Below are positions 14,917 to 22,537 of a stretch of DNA of 64,000 bases, one piece after another. The notes below the pieces were generated by a model, which saw only the letters and a program-made list of their open reading frames with translations, ran no database searches and had not been told where the DNA came from. How positions within the stretch are numbered: the first letter of the stretch is position 1; each line of letters opens with the position of its first letter. Position numbers and translations under genes: made by a program. Origin of the DNA: JBBROS01 sp963752225 (GTDB lineage: Bacteria; Pseudomonadota; Alphaproteobacteria; Acetobacterales; Acetobacteraceae); contig CAVVXS010000007.1 in the NCBI GenBank assembly GCA_963752225.1, positions 682,001 through 746,000 of the forward strand. The letters are read 5' to 3'.

Positions 14917-15993
14917 TCAGACGTGGTCGAAGTCGACCGTGAGCGTCGCCGTGGTCGGACGGGATTGGCACGTCAGCACGTAGCCGGCCGCGGTTTCCCA
15001 GGGTTCCAGCCCGTAATTGACGTCCATCGCCACGGCCCCCTCGACCACCCGGGCGCGGCACGTGCTGCACATGCCGCCGCGGCACGAGTAGGGCAGGTCG
15101 AGGCCGGCGCGCAGGGCCGCGTCCAGCACGGTTTCGCCGTCGGCCATCGGCACCGGCGTGCGGATCCCGTCGGCGACCACGGTCGCCGTGGCGAAAGCGG
15201 CCTGGTCCGGGCGTGGCGGCGCCGGCCGGGGCGGACGCGGCGCGCCGGTCGCGAACCGCTCGCTCAGGACGCGCTCGGACGGGAGGCCGGCCGCGAGCAG
15301 GGCGCCGGACATTGCTTCGATCATCTCGCCGGGGCCGCAAAGCAGGGCGTAGTCGGGCAGGGCGGACGGGAACAGCCCGGGAAGCAGCGCCCGGAGCTTT
15401 GCCGTGTCGAGGCGGCCGTTCAGCACGGGAATATCCTGCTGCTCCCGCGACAAAATGTGCACGATCGAGAGCCGGTGCATGAACCGGTCCTTCAACGCCT
15501 CGAGCTCGTCCCGGAACAGGATGCCGGCCGTGTTGCGGCTGCCATACAGCAGGACGAAGCGGCTGCCGGGTTCACGCGTGAGCACCGACTTCAGGATCGA
15601 CAGCACCGGGGTGATGCCCGACCCGGCGGCGACGCCGAGGTAGCTGCGCCGTGCCGCCGGGTCGAGCGGGACGGTGAAGCGGCCCTCGGGCGGCATGACA
15701 TCGATGGTGTGACCGGGCTGCAGCGCCTGGTGCGCCCAGGTCGAGAAGCGGCCGTCGGCGACGCGTTTGACCGCCACCGCGAGCACGCCGTCATCGACGC
15801 CGGAGCAGATCGAGTACGACCGGCGCACATCCTCGCCGTCGAGCGCGGTGCGGAGCGTGAGGTATTGGCCGGGCTTCCAGGCGAAGGCCGGGCGCAGCGC
15901 GTCGGGGATGTCGAGCGTGATCGCGACCGCGTCGGCGGTCTCCCGGCGGATGCCGGCGATCGGGATCGGGTGGAAGCCGGGGCGCGCCGCCAT
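14917..15993 (-). CDS. paaE: Phenylacetyl-CoA 1,2-epoxidase, reductase subunit
   Basis: 358 residues. An N-terminal ferredoxin-NADP reductase module (FAD motif RRSYSICSG near 62, NADPH part AAGSGITPVLSILKSVL near 120) is followed by a plant-type 2Fe-2S ferredoxin domain (CRGGMCSTCRARVVEG near 305, last Cys in VLTCQSRP). It feeds electrons from NADPH to the PaaABC(D) diiron oxygenase that makes the ring epoxide of phenylacetyl-CoA. A Pro-rich linker joins the domains. Start ATG 15993 is 8 bases after the paaD stop; the open frame continues to 16224 without sense. It is the last gene of the paaABCDE operon. Confidence 0.95.
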   Translation of the reverse strand: MAARPGFHPIPIAGIRRETADAVAITLDIPDALRPAFAWKPGQYLTLRTALDGEDVRRSYSICSGVDDGVLAVAVKRVADGRFSTWAHQALQPGHTIDVMPPEGRFTVPLDPAARRSYLGVAAGSGITPVLSILKSVLTREPGSRFVLLYGSRNTAGILFRDELEALKDRFMHRLSIVHILSREQQDIPVLNGRLDTAKLRALLPGLFPSALPDYALLCGPGEMIEAMSGALLAAGLPSERVLSERFATGAPRPPRPAPPRPDQAAFATATVVADGIRTPVPMADGETVLDAALRAGLDLPYSCRGGMCSTCRARVVEGAVAMDVNYGLEPWETAAGYVLTCQSRPTTATLTVDFDHV

Positions 15994-16001
15994 CCCGCTC
16001 C

Positions 16002-16481
16002 TCAGTGGCACTTGAACTGGTCGAACGGCTCGCGGCAGTCGAGGCAGCGCCAAAGGGCCTTGCACGACGTGGAGCCGAACTCGGCGATGCATTCCGTTCG
16101 CGCCGACCCGCAGCGCGGGCAGCTGGCCTCGTCGGCGGCGAACAGCGCGCGGCGGCCGGTGGCCTTTGCCGGCGGGGCGATGCCGTAGGCGAGCAGCTTG
16201 CGACGCCCCTCCTCGGTCATCCAATCGGTGGTCCAGGCCGGTTCCAGCACGGTGCGGACGCGGCCGGGAATGCCGGCGCGCTCCAGCGCGAGCTCGACTT
16301 CGAGAGCGATCACGTTCATCGCCGGGCAGCCGGAATAGGTGGGCGTGATCGCCACCTCGACCGCTCCGTCGCGCTCCGTCACGCCGCGCAGCACGCCGAG
16401 GTCGGCGATGGTCAGCACCGGGATCTCCGGATCGACCACGGTTGCTGCGGCGGCGCGGGCACGATCGGCCAAGCTCACCAT
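16002..16481 (-). CDS. paaD: Phenylacetyl-CoA epoxidase maturation protein PaaD
   Basis: 159 residues. The N-terminal MIP18-like (DUF59) domain (VVDPEIPVLTIADLGVLRGV and PTYSGCPAMNVI) is followed by a zinc-ribbon tail with four paired cysteines (CPRCGS and CLDC, with a further Cys in TSCKALW). PaaD is needed to assemble the iron site of the epoxidase. Start ATG 16481 overlaps the paaC stop by 7 bases, so translation is coupled. The length and the Cys-rich end are typical for the family. Confidence 0.93.
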   Translation of the reverse strand: MVSLADRARAAAATVVDPEIPVLTIADLGVLRGVTERDGAVEVAITPTYSGCPAMNVIALEVELALERAGIPGRVRTVLEPAWTTDWMTEEGRRKLLAYGIAPPAKATGRRALFAADEASCPRCGSARTECIAEFGSTSCKALWRCLDCREPFDQFKCH

Positions 16482-17248
16482 TTGGCGCCCGGGTGGGTGC
16501 GGGGCAAATGCTGCATCTCGGCCAGGAGGAAGCCGAGATGCTCGGTATGGCGTCCGCTGCGGCCGCCCGAGTGCGACCAGGTGCCGGCCGGACGGGTCAG
16601 GGTCGCTTCGGCCAGCACGGTGTCCAACGTGCGCTCCCATTCACCGCGCAGGGCCGCCGAGTCAGCCGCGAAGCCTTCGGCGACGAGATCGGCCTCGTCG
16701 GCCGGGCCGAACATCTCGCCGGCATAGGGCAGCAGCAGGTCGAGCGCGTCCTGGGCGCGGCGATGGCTTTCCGCGGTGCCGTCGCCCAGCCGGATGACCC
16801 ATTCGGCGCTGTGGCGCAGGTGGTAGGCAGCCTCCTTGGCGGCCTTGGCCGCAATGGCCGCCAGGGTCGCGTCGGTGGACCGGGTCATCGCCCGCCACCA
16901 CGGGTCCATGAACGCGGCGTATAAGAATTGCCGCATCACGGTGCGGGCGAAGTCGCCGTTCGGCAGCTCCAGCAGCAGCAGGTTGCGGTACTGCGGCGGG
17001 TCGCGCATGTAGGCGTACTGGTCCTCGTCATGCCCGGCGCCTTCGAGCTCGGCCGCGCGGGCATACAGGCTGCGCGCCTGACCGAGCAGGTCGAGCCCCA
17101 TATTGGCCAGCGCGATGTCTTCCTCGGGCGTCGGCCCCCGGCCGCACCACTCCGACAGGCGGTGCCCGGCGATCAACGCGTCGTCGGCGCGGCGCAGCGT
17201 GAACAGCACCGGCGGCGTCTCGTGGACGGTGATGCTGGTGGTCGCCAT
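16475..17248 (-). CDS. paaC: Phenylacetyl-CoA epoxidase structural subunit PaaC
   Basis: 257 residues. A ferritin-like helical protein, the partner of catalytic PaaA: LIAGHRLSEWCGRGPTPEED near 25, ANMGLDLLGQARSLYARAAEL near 48, KEAAYHLRHSAEWVIRLGDGT near 138. PaaC has lost the diiron ligands of its paralog and stabilises the PaaA2C2 complex. Start ATG 17248 overlaps the paaB stop as ATGA and its own stop overlaps paaD by 7 bases. The frame is open further upstream to 17614, but that section is antiparallel noise over paaB. Confidence 0.94.
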   Translation of the reverse strand: MATTSITVHETPPVLFTLRRADDALIAGHRLSEWCGRGPTPEEDIALANMGLDLLGQARSLYARAAELEGAGHDEDQYAYMRDPPQYRNLLLLELPNGDFARTVMRQFLYAAFMDPWWRAMTRSTDATLAAIAAKAAKEAAYHLRHSAEWVIRLGDGTAESHRRAQDALDLLLPYAGEMFGPADEADLVAEGFAADSAALRGEWERTLDTVLAEATLTRPAGTWSHSGGRSGRHTEHLGFLLAEMQHLPRTHPGAKW

Positions 17249-17544
17249 CACATGTGGCCGACCTCGTCCGGCACCTCGTAGAACGTGGGGTGGCGGTAGA
17301 TCTTGCTGGCGGTCGGCTCGAACAGCATGTCGCGGTCGGCCGGGTCGCTGGCGGTGATCGCGGCGCTCGGCACCACCCAGATCGATAGGCCCTCGCCCCG
17401 GCGCGTGTAGACGTCGCGCGCCGCTTGCAGCGCCATGGCGGCGTCGGCCGCGTGCACGGAGCCGGCATGCTTGTGCGCCAGGCCGTTGCGGCTGCGGATG
17501 AAGACTTCCCAAAGCGGCGTAAGGTTGGATGGCGTCTGGCTCAT
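17248..17544 (-). CDS. paaB: Phenylacetyl-CoA epoxidase subunit PaaB
   Basis: 98 residues, one small domain of the PaaB family: LTPLWEVFIRSRNGLAHKHAGSVHAADAAMALQAARDVYTRRGEG near the start and DMLFEPTASKIYRHPTFYEVP near the end. PaaB bridges PaaAC heterodimers in the epoxidase complex. ATG 17544 overlaps the paaA stop as ATGA and its own stop overlaps paaC as ATGA, so all the structural genes are translationally coupled. Confidence 0.94.
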   Translation of the reverse strand: MSQTPSNLTPLWEVFIRSRNGLAHKHAGSVHAADAAMALQAARDVYTRRGEGLSIWVVPSAAITASDPADRDMLFEPTASKIYRHPTFYEVPDEVGHM

Positions 17545-18530
17545 GCCGCCTGCCTCGCTTCGCGCTTGGCGGCCCAGGCCAGCGCCGCTTCCCGCACCCA
17601 GGCGCCGTCGGCATGCGCCTGCCGCCGCTCGGCGAGGCGTTCGCGGTTGCAGGGGCCGTTGCCGGCCAGCACTTGGCGGAACTCCTCCCAGTCGATGACG
17701 CCGAACCGGTAGCGGCCGGTGGCCTCGTCGAGCTGCAGATCCGGGTCGGGCACGGTGATGCCCAGCACGGCGGCCTGCGGTACCATCGCGTCCACGAACC
17801 GCTGCCGCAACTCGTCGTTGGAGAAGCGCTTGATCTTCCACGCCATGCTGGTGTCGCTATTGGGGCTCTCGCCGTCCGGCGGCCCGAACATCATCATCGC
17901 CGGCCACCACCAGCGGTCGAGCGCGTCCTGCGCCATCGTCTTCTGCGCCGGCGTTCCGCGGCACAGGGTGAGCATGATCTCGAAGCCCTGGCGCTGGTGG
18001 AAGCTTTCCTCCTTGCACACCCGCACCATGGCCCGGGCATAAGGGCCGTAGGAACAACGGCATAGCGGGATCTGGTTCATGATCGCCGCGCCATCCACCA
18101 GCCAGCCGATGGCGCCGATATCGGCCCAGGTCAGCGCGGGATAGTTGAAGATGCTGCTGTACTTGGCCCGGCCGGACAGCAGCTGGTCGATCAGCTCCTC
18201 GCGTGCGGTCCCGAGCGTCTCGGCCGCAGCATATAGGTATAGGCCATGGCCGCACTCATCCTGCACCTTGGCGAGCAGGGCCGCCTTGCGGCGCAGGCTG
18301 GGCGCGCGGGTCAGCCATTTGCCTTCCGGCAGTTGGCCGACGATCTCGCTATGGGCGTGCTGGCTGATCTGGCGGACGAGGGTACGGCGATACGCATCCG
18401 GCATCCAGTCATTCGCCTCGATGCGGTCCTCGGCGTCGATGCGCGCCTGAAAGCGGGCGAGCCGTCCGGCATCGTCTGGGCTGTTCGGTGCGGCCGGCTC
18501 GGGCCGGGCATTGAGGGCTTGCGTATACAT
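17541..18530 (-). CDS. paaA: Phenylacetyl-CoA 1,2-epoxidase catalytic subunit
   Basis: 329 residues, the usual PaaA length. It holds the diiron site that inserts one O2 atom into the aromatic ring of phenylacetyl-CoA. Two ExxH ligand motifs are visible: KVQDECGHGLYLYAAAETLG near 90 and CKEESFHQRQGFE near 172. The rest follows the family (SSIFNYPALTWADIGAIGWLVDGAAI; RWWWPAMMMFGPPD). It leads the operon paaABCDE; ATG 18530 is preceded by AAGG and a candidate sigma-70 promoter (18558-18586). The ring-hydrolysis and thiolase genes paaZ/J/G/F and paaK are not in this window, so the pathway must be split across the chromosome. Confidence 0.96.
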   Translation of the reverse strand: MYTQALNARPEPAAPNSPDDAGRLARFQARIDAEDRIEANDWMPDAYRRTLVRQISQHAHSEIVGQLPEGKWLTRAPSLRRKAALLAKVQDECGHGLYLYAAAETLGTAREELIDQLLSGRAKYSSIFNYPALTWADIGAIGWLVDGAAIMNQIPLCRCSYGPYARAMVRVCKEESFHQRQGFEIMLTLCRGTPAQKTMAQDALDRWWWPAMMMFGPPDGESPNSDTSMAWKIKRFSNDELRQRFVDAMVPQAAVLGITVPDPDLQLDEATGRYRFGVIDWEEFRQVLAGNGPCNRERLAERRQAHADGAWVREAALAWAAKREARQAA

Positions 18531-18557
18531 CGCGGCGCCTTCTTCGTTGGTCCGCGT

Positions 18558-18586
18558 GAAATATGACGTTTTCGCTGACGTGTCAA
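18558..18586 (-). promoter_or_regulatory. Candidate sigma-70 promoter of paaABCDE with repeats in the spacer
   Basis: On the minus strand a perfect -35 TTGACA (18586-18581) is followed by a 17-base spacer and TATTTC (18563-18558), 28 bases before the paaA ATG. The spacer holds the direct repeat CGTCA-N7-CGTCA, and the first copy also pairs with the -35 (TGACGTGTCA, 18576-18585), which would suit an operator for a repressor such as PaaX or a TetR-type PaaR. Position and spacing support it; there is no experimental evidence here. Confidence 0.6.
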
Positions 18587-18613
18587 GAATTTTGTAATGT
18601 TAGAGGTGTTTCG

Positions 18614-18638
18614 GGAACCGGCGGCGGCGATGGTTGTT
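18614..18638 (+). promoter_or_regulatory. Candidate EcfG (general stress response) promoter
   Basis: GGAAC at 18614-18618 and GTT at 18636-18638 are 17 bases apart, the arrangement of alphaproteobacterial EcfG promoters (GGAAC-N16-18-CGTT). The site is 35 bases before the start of a CsbD-like stress gene. The base before GTT is T rather than C. A pattern this short occurs by chance several times in 64 kb, so the call rests on its place and the gene it precedes. Confidence 0.5.
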
Positions 18639-18672
18639 CTGTCGGCAACGATATCAACGCAAGGAGCGAACC

Positions 18673-19014
18673 ATGGACGAAAACCGCGTCGAGGGCGTTG
18701 CCCGGACCATTGGCGGCAAGGCAGAAAGCGCAGTCGGCAGCATCACCGGTGACGAGAAGAGCCGCGCCGAAGGCAAGATCGACCAAGTTGCCGGCAAGGC
18801 GCAGCGGGTCTACGGCAATGCCAAGGATACCGTGCGCGACGTCGCCGGCGATTACGGCAGCGGGCTGCTGGATCAGATCGAGGAATACGGCGACATCGTC
18901 GCCGAGAAGATCGACGAGCGCCCGGTTACCTCCGTGCTGATCGCCGCCGGAATCGGCTTCCTGTTGGCGCTCGCGACCAAGCCGGCGCCGACGGTCGTTT
19001 ACCGCCGCCGCTAG
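18673..19014 (+). CDS. CsbD-like stress protein with C-terminal membrane anchor
   Basis: 113 residues. Residues 1-45 are a CsbD-like repeat region (RVEGVARTIGGKAESAVGSITGDEKSRAEGKIDQVAGKAQ), helical and hydrophilic; residues 48-90 form a longer amphipathic helix; and 92-105 are a hydrophobic segment (VLIAAGIGFLLALAT), similar to YqjD/ElaB anchors. The combination suggests a membrane-attached stress protein. AAGGAG six bases before ATG 18673 fixes the start. A candidate EcfG promoter lies upstream and a strong hairpin downstream (19038-19061), so it is probably transcribed alone. Confidence 0.8.
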   Translation: MDENRVEGVARTIGGKAESAVGSITGDEKSRAEGKIDQVAGKAQRVYGNAKDTVRDVAGDYGSGLLDQIEEYGDIVAEKIDERPVTSVLIAAGIGFLLALATKPAPTVVYRRR

Positions 19015-19020
19015 TCGGGC

Positions 19021-19918
19021 TCACATCCGGCAAGGCGCGCCCTCTCCCTCGGGAGAGGGCGTTGTCGTTTGCGGTGCCTGCTCGAAGCGGTCGCGCGGGT
19101 CCGGACCGGGCGGCAGGGCGGTTTCGCCGGCCGAAGCGGCATCCAGCCACGCTTCGGATGCCGGAGCGACCGCGGCGTAGATGTCGGTGCATTGCCGCCG
19201 GGCCACGCGGCCGGGCCAATCTGCCGGCAGCAGTCCGGCCGGCAGCCGCGGGTCGCGCAACGCGATCCGGCGCCAGGCATGGATCACCACGATTCGGGTC
19301 GCCATGGCGTCCAAGGGATCGAGCGCCGGGTACTGGCCAAAGCGGGCGCATCAGGTCGGCATAGGTCGTGAAGGCCTCGGCAAGCCGGGCGAGCGGCCAA
19401 GCCCGGGCCGCGAGTTGCCGCATTGCCGAGGCCGGTCCGCTCGCACCGAGCCCAGGCACCGAGCCAAGCACCGAGCCAGGCGCCGGTGAGGGGGACACGA
19501 GCACGCCGGGCGCGAGCAGGGCATAGCCGGCGGCCTCCAGCCCGCTGCGATCGGCGCCGGGTTCCGGGAACGCCAGATGCAGACGCCCGTCCCACGCGGG
19601 ACCGCCACTCCCGTAGATCAGCGGCACCGCCTCGCGAAACTCGGCATCGGCGGCCGGGGTGAGCGCGTAGGCGCTCTGTCGCCCGGCCCGGCGCCCCTGC
19701 AGCACGCCGTCCTTGGCCAGCCGCGAGACCGCGGTCCGCACCACGCCGTCGCTCGCGCCCAGCCGTCGCATGAGCTGGAGCAGGTCGGCCAGCAGCATCG
19801 AGCCGCCCCGGGGCTGGATCGCGTCGCCGTACACCGTTGCGATCACCGAGCCCGTTCGGGTCGGGGCCGTCCCGAGATGTGCGAGAACCGCGTCGAGCGC
19901 CGGCCAGGAGCCGCTCAC
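19021..19918 (-). pseudogene. paaX: PaaX-family transcriptional repressor, frameshifted
   Basis: Reading from ATG 19918, the first about 195 residues match PaaX: an N-terminal winged helix with RRLGASDGVVRTAVSRLAKDGVLQGRRAGRQSAYALT, then a middle domain ending FTTYADLMRPLWPVPG. After that the frame becomes Arg/Pro-rich. The missing C-terminal domain continues in another frame (ATRIVVIHAWRRIALRDPRLPAGLLPADWPG, ending at 19021), which is exactly the PaaX end. The shift falls near 19321-19335. Joined, the two parts give about 298 residues, the family length. PaaX represses paa genes until phenylacetyl-CoA binds. Either the gene is broken or the assembly has a one-base error. Confidence 0.75.
19038..19061. 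terminator. Perfect 10-bp hairpin terminator
   Basis: CGCCCTCTCC (19038-19047), loop CTCG, and GGAGAGGGCG (19052-19061) form a perfect stem, followed on the plus strand by TTGTCGTTT. It lies 24 bases after the CsbD-like gene and fits a rho-independent terminator. It also lies inside the last codons of the paaX remnant. Hairpins of this CCCTCTCC/GGAGAGGG type are commonly dispersed in alphaproteobacterial genomes; I found only one copy here. Confidence 0.7.
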
Positions 19919-19943
19919 GCGGTCCCGGCCCTGCGCGGCCGGC

Positions 19944-20939
19944 TCACTTCAGGAAGCCGACCAGCCGTTCGGCCTCGGCCACGATCGGGTCGGCGATGGC
20001 GGCCGCCCGGCCCGCGCCGTCGCGCAGGATGGCATCGACGTGGCCAGGGTCGGAAAGCAAACGCCGGGTTTCGTCGGCGATCGGCGCGAGGTGCGCCACC
20101 ACCACCTCGGCGAGCGCGGCCTTGAAATCGCCGAAACCCTTCCCGCCATGGTCGCGCAGGATCGCGGCAGCGTCGGTGTCGAGCAGGGCCGCCATGATGC
20201 CGACCAGGTTGCGCGCCTCGGGACGGCCCTCAAGCCCTTGCGGCTCGCTCGGCAACGGCTCCGGGTCGGTCTTGGCCCGGCGCACCTTCAAGGCGATCGT
20301 CTCGGCGTCGTCGGTCAGGTTGATGCGGCTCTGGTCCGAGGGATCGGACTTGCTCATCTTCTTGGTGCCGTCGCGCAGGCTCATGACCCGGGCGGCCGGA
20401 CCCAGGATCAGCGGCTCGATAACCGGAAAGAACGGCTGCCCGTAATCGTGGTTGAATTTCGCGGCGATGTCGTTGGCAAGCTCCACATGCTGCCGCTGAT
20501 CGTCGCCCACCGGCACCCGGGTCGCGTGGTAGGCCAGGATGTCGGCCGCCATCAGGTTGGGATAAACGTACAGCCCGGCCGAAACGTTCTCCCGGTCCTT
20601 GCCTGCCTTGTCCTTGAACTGCGTCATCCGGTTCAGCCAGCCGATCCGGGCGACGCAGTTGAAGATCCAGCTCAGGCGGACATGGGCCGGGACGGCGGAC
20701 TGGTTGAACAGGATGTGGCGCGCGGGGTCGATGCCGCAGGCGAGCAAAGCGGCCGCCATCTCGCGCGTCGCCGCGGTCAGTCCGGCCGGCTCCTGCCAAG
20801 TGGTGATCGCGTGCAGGTCCACCACGCAGTAGATGCACTCGTGGTTGTCCTGCAGCGCCACCCAGTTGCGGACAGCGCCGAGATAGTTGCCGAGGGTGGG
20901 GACGCCCGAAGGCTGGATGCCGGAGAAGATGCGCTGCAT
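19944..20939 (-). CDS. trpS: Tryptophanyl-tRNA synthetase
   Basis: 331 residues, a class I synthetase that charges tRNA-Trp. It has the HIGH-like motif FSGIQPSGVPTLGNYLGA at the N terminus, where proline and glycine replace part of HIGH as is normal for TrpRS, and the KMSKS loop GTKKMSKSDPSD near residue 205. MTQFKDKAG and PVGDDQRQHVELANDIA are Trp- and ATP-site blocks. Start ATG 20939 gives the family opening MQRIFSGIQPSG; the frame runs on to 21029 without sense. It is downstream of murJ on the same strand, 31 bases away. Confidence 0.97.
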   Translation of the reverse strand: MQRIFSGIQPSGVPTLGNYLGAVRNWVALQDNHECIYCVVDLHAITTWQEPAGLTAATREMAAALLACGIDPARHILFNQSAVPAHVRLSWIFNCVARIGWLNRMTQFKDKAGKDRENVSAGLYVYPNLMAADILAYHATRVPVGDDQRQHVELANDIAAKFNHDYGQPFFPVIEPLILGPAARVMSLRDGTKKMSKSDPSDQSRINLTDDAETIALKVRRAKTDPEPLPSEPQGLEGRPEARNLVGIMAALLDTDAAAILRDHGGKGFGDFKAALAEVVVAHLAPIADETRRLLSDPGHVDAILRDGAGRAAAIADPIVAEAERLVGFLK

Positions 20940-20970
20940 GGCGGCGTTTTCTGCGTGGCGCGCGCCGCGG

Positions 20971-22524
20971 TCAAGCGCTGCCGCGGCCGGCGCGGCGGCG
21001 GCGGACCATGCCGGCCAGCTCGCCGACATTGAACGCCCCGAGCAGCTGCGCCGCCACCCCGTACGCCGCCACCCCGCCGCCGACCATCAGGCCGAGTGCC
21101 GCATAGCGCCAGTGGGTGCCGAACAGCGGGGCGAGCCAGGTTTGGGCGTAGATCAGCACTGCCGCCATCGCCAGGGCCGCGCCCGCCATGCGCGGCAGGC
21201 GGCGGCGCAGCCGGGCGTCGAGTGCCAGCCGTCCCTTGCGGCTGAGCAGCACGGCCAGGGTCACGACGTTGAACAGCGCCGACAGGCTGGTCGCGAGCGC
21301 CGGGCCGATATGCTGCAGTGGCACCATGAACAGCAGGTTGAGGCACAGGTTGATGCCGATCGCGATCATGCCGACCCGAACCGGCGTCCCGGTCTCGCCA
21401 TGGGCGAAGAAGGCCGGCACCAGGACCTTCAGCAGCACGAAGGCGGGCAGGCCGAAGGCGTAGGCGGCCAGCGACTGGGCGCCGAGCAGGGCGCTGCGGG
21501 CGTCGAACGCGCCGCGCCCGAACAGCACCTCCATGATCGGTTGCCCCGCCACCGCCAGCGCCAGCGCTGCCGGCAAGGTGAGCACGAGGGTGATCTCGAT
21601 GGCGCGGTTCAAGGTCGCCACCGCCTCGGCGGCCTGTCCGCCGCGCGCCTGGCGTGACAGCAACGGCAGGATCGCGGTGCCGACCGCGGTGCCGATGACG
21701 CCGAGCGGCAGCTGGTTCACCCGGTCGGCGTAGTATAGCAGGCTGGCCGAGCCCGGCGGCAGGAAGCTGACGATGACCACGTCGACCGCGAGGTTGAGCT
21801 GCGTCACCCCGGCGCCGACCAGGCCCGGCAGCATGCGCCGCAGCAGGATGCGCATCCGCGGCGTGAGCCGGGGGCGCGGGATGTGCAGCGCCATGCCCGA
21901 CCGCCGCACCGCCCAGGCCAGCAAGGCAAGCTGCAGCACGCCGGAGATCGACACGCCCCAGGCCAGCGAGTGGCCGACGGTCGGCACGTAGGGCGTGAGC
22001 AGCAGCATTGCCGCGATGGACACGCCGTTGAACACCATCGGCGCCGCCGCAGCGGCGGCGAACTTGTCGAGCCCGTTCAGCACCCCCGACAGCAAGGCGG
22101 CCAGGCAGATCAGGAACACGTAAGGGAAGGTGATGCGCGCCAGGTCGACCGTCAGCGCCTGCTTCCCCGGCACGTCGGCGAAGCCCGGTGCCAGCACGTC
22201 CATCAGCTGCGGCATGAAGATCTCGCCGAGGCCGGTCAGCAGCAGCAGCCAGAACGCCATCACCGCGATCGCTTCCTGGGCGAACTGCCGGGCGGCGGGC
22301 GCGCCTTCGGTGGCGAGGATGCCGGAGAACTCCGGCACGAAGGCGGCGTTGAAGGCGCCCTCGCCGAACAGGCGGCGGAACAGGTTCGGCACCCGCAGCG
22401 CCACGAAGAACGCGTCGGCGACCGGGCCGGTGCCGGCCAAGGCGGCGATCATGACGTCACGGCCGAAGCCGAAAATGCGGCTGACCATGGTCCAGCCGCC
22501 AACGGTGACGATGCCCCTCAGCAT
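20971..22524 (-). CDS. murJ: Lipid II flippase MurJ
   Basis: 517 residues, about 14 membrane helices. It flips lipid II, the peptidoglycan precursor, across the inner membrane. The opening GIVTVGGWTMVSRIFGFGRDVMIAALAGTGPVADAFFVALRVPNLFRRLFGEGAFNAAFVP is a strong family signature, with the charged residues of the central cavity (Arg in SRIFGFGRD; Arg in NLFRRLF). LPLGVIGTAVGTAILPLLSRQA near 255 is the second signature. Start ATG 22524 needs no change. It is the middle of gpsA-murJ-trpS on the minus strand, 13 bases after gpsA. Confidence 0.96.
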   Translation of the reverse strand: MLRGIVTVGGWTMVSRIFGFGRDVMIAALAGTGPVADAFFVALRVPNLFRRLFGEGAFNAAFVPEFSGILATEGAPAARQFAQEAIAVMAFWLLLLTGLGEIFMPQLMDVLAPGFADVPGKQALTVDLARITFPYVFLICLAALLSGVLNGLDKFAAAAAAPMVFNGVSIAAMLLLTPYVPTVGHSLAWGVSISGVLQLALLAWAVRRSGMALHIPRPRLTPRMRILLRRMLPGLVGAGVTQLNLAVDVVIVSFLPPGSASLLYYADRVNQLPLGVIGTAVGTAILPLLSRQARGGQAAEAVATLNRAIEITLVLTLPAALALAVAGQPIMEVLFGRGAFDARSALLGAQSLAAYAFGLPAFVLLKVLVPAFFAHGETGTPVRVGMIAIGINLCLNLLFMVPLQHIGPALATSLSALFNVVTLAVLLSRKGRLALDARLRRRLPRMAGAALAMAAVLIYAQTWLAPLFGTHWRYAALGLMVGGGVAAYGVAAQLLGAFNVGELAGMVRRRRAGRGSA

Positions 22525-22537
22525 GGCGGCAGGCGCA

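Noticed and set aside
18926..19918. The single 330-codon frame as an intact PaaX
   Set aside because: Its last third is Arg/Pro-rich noise running into the CsbD-like gene, while the true PaaX end is in another frame.
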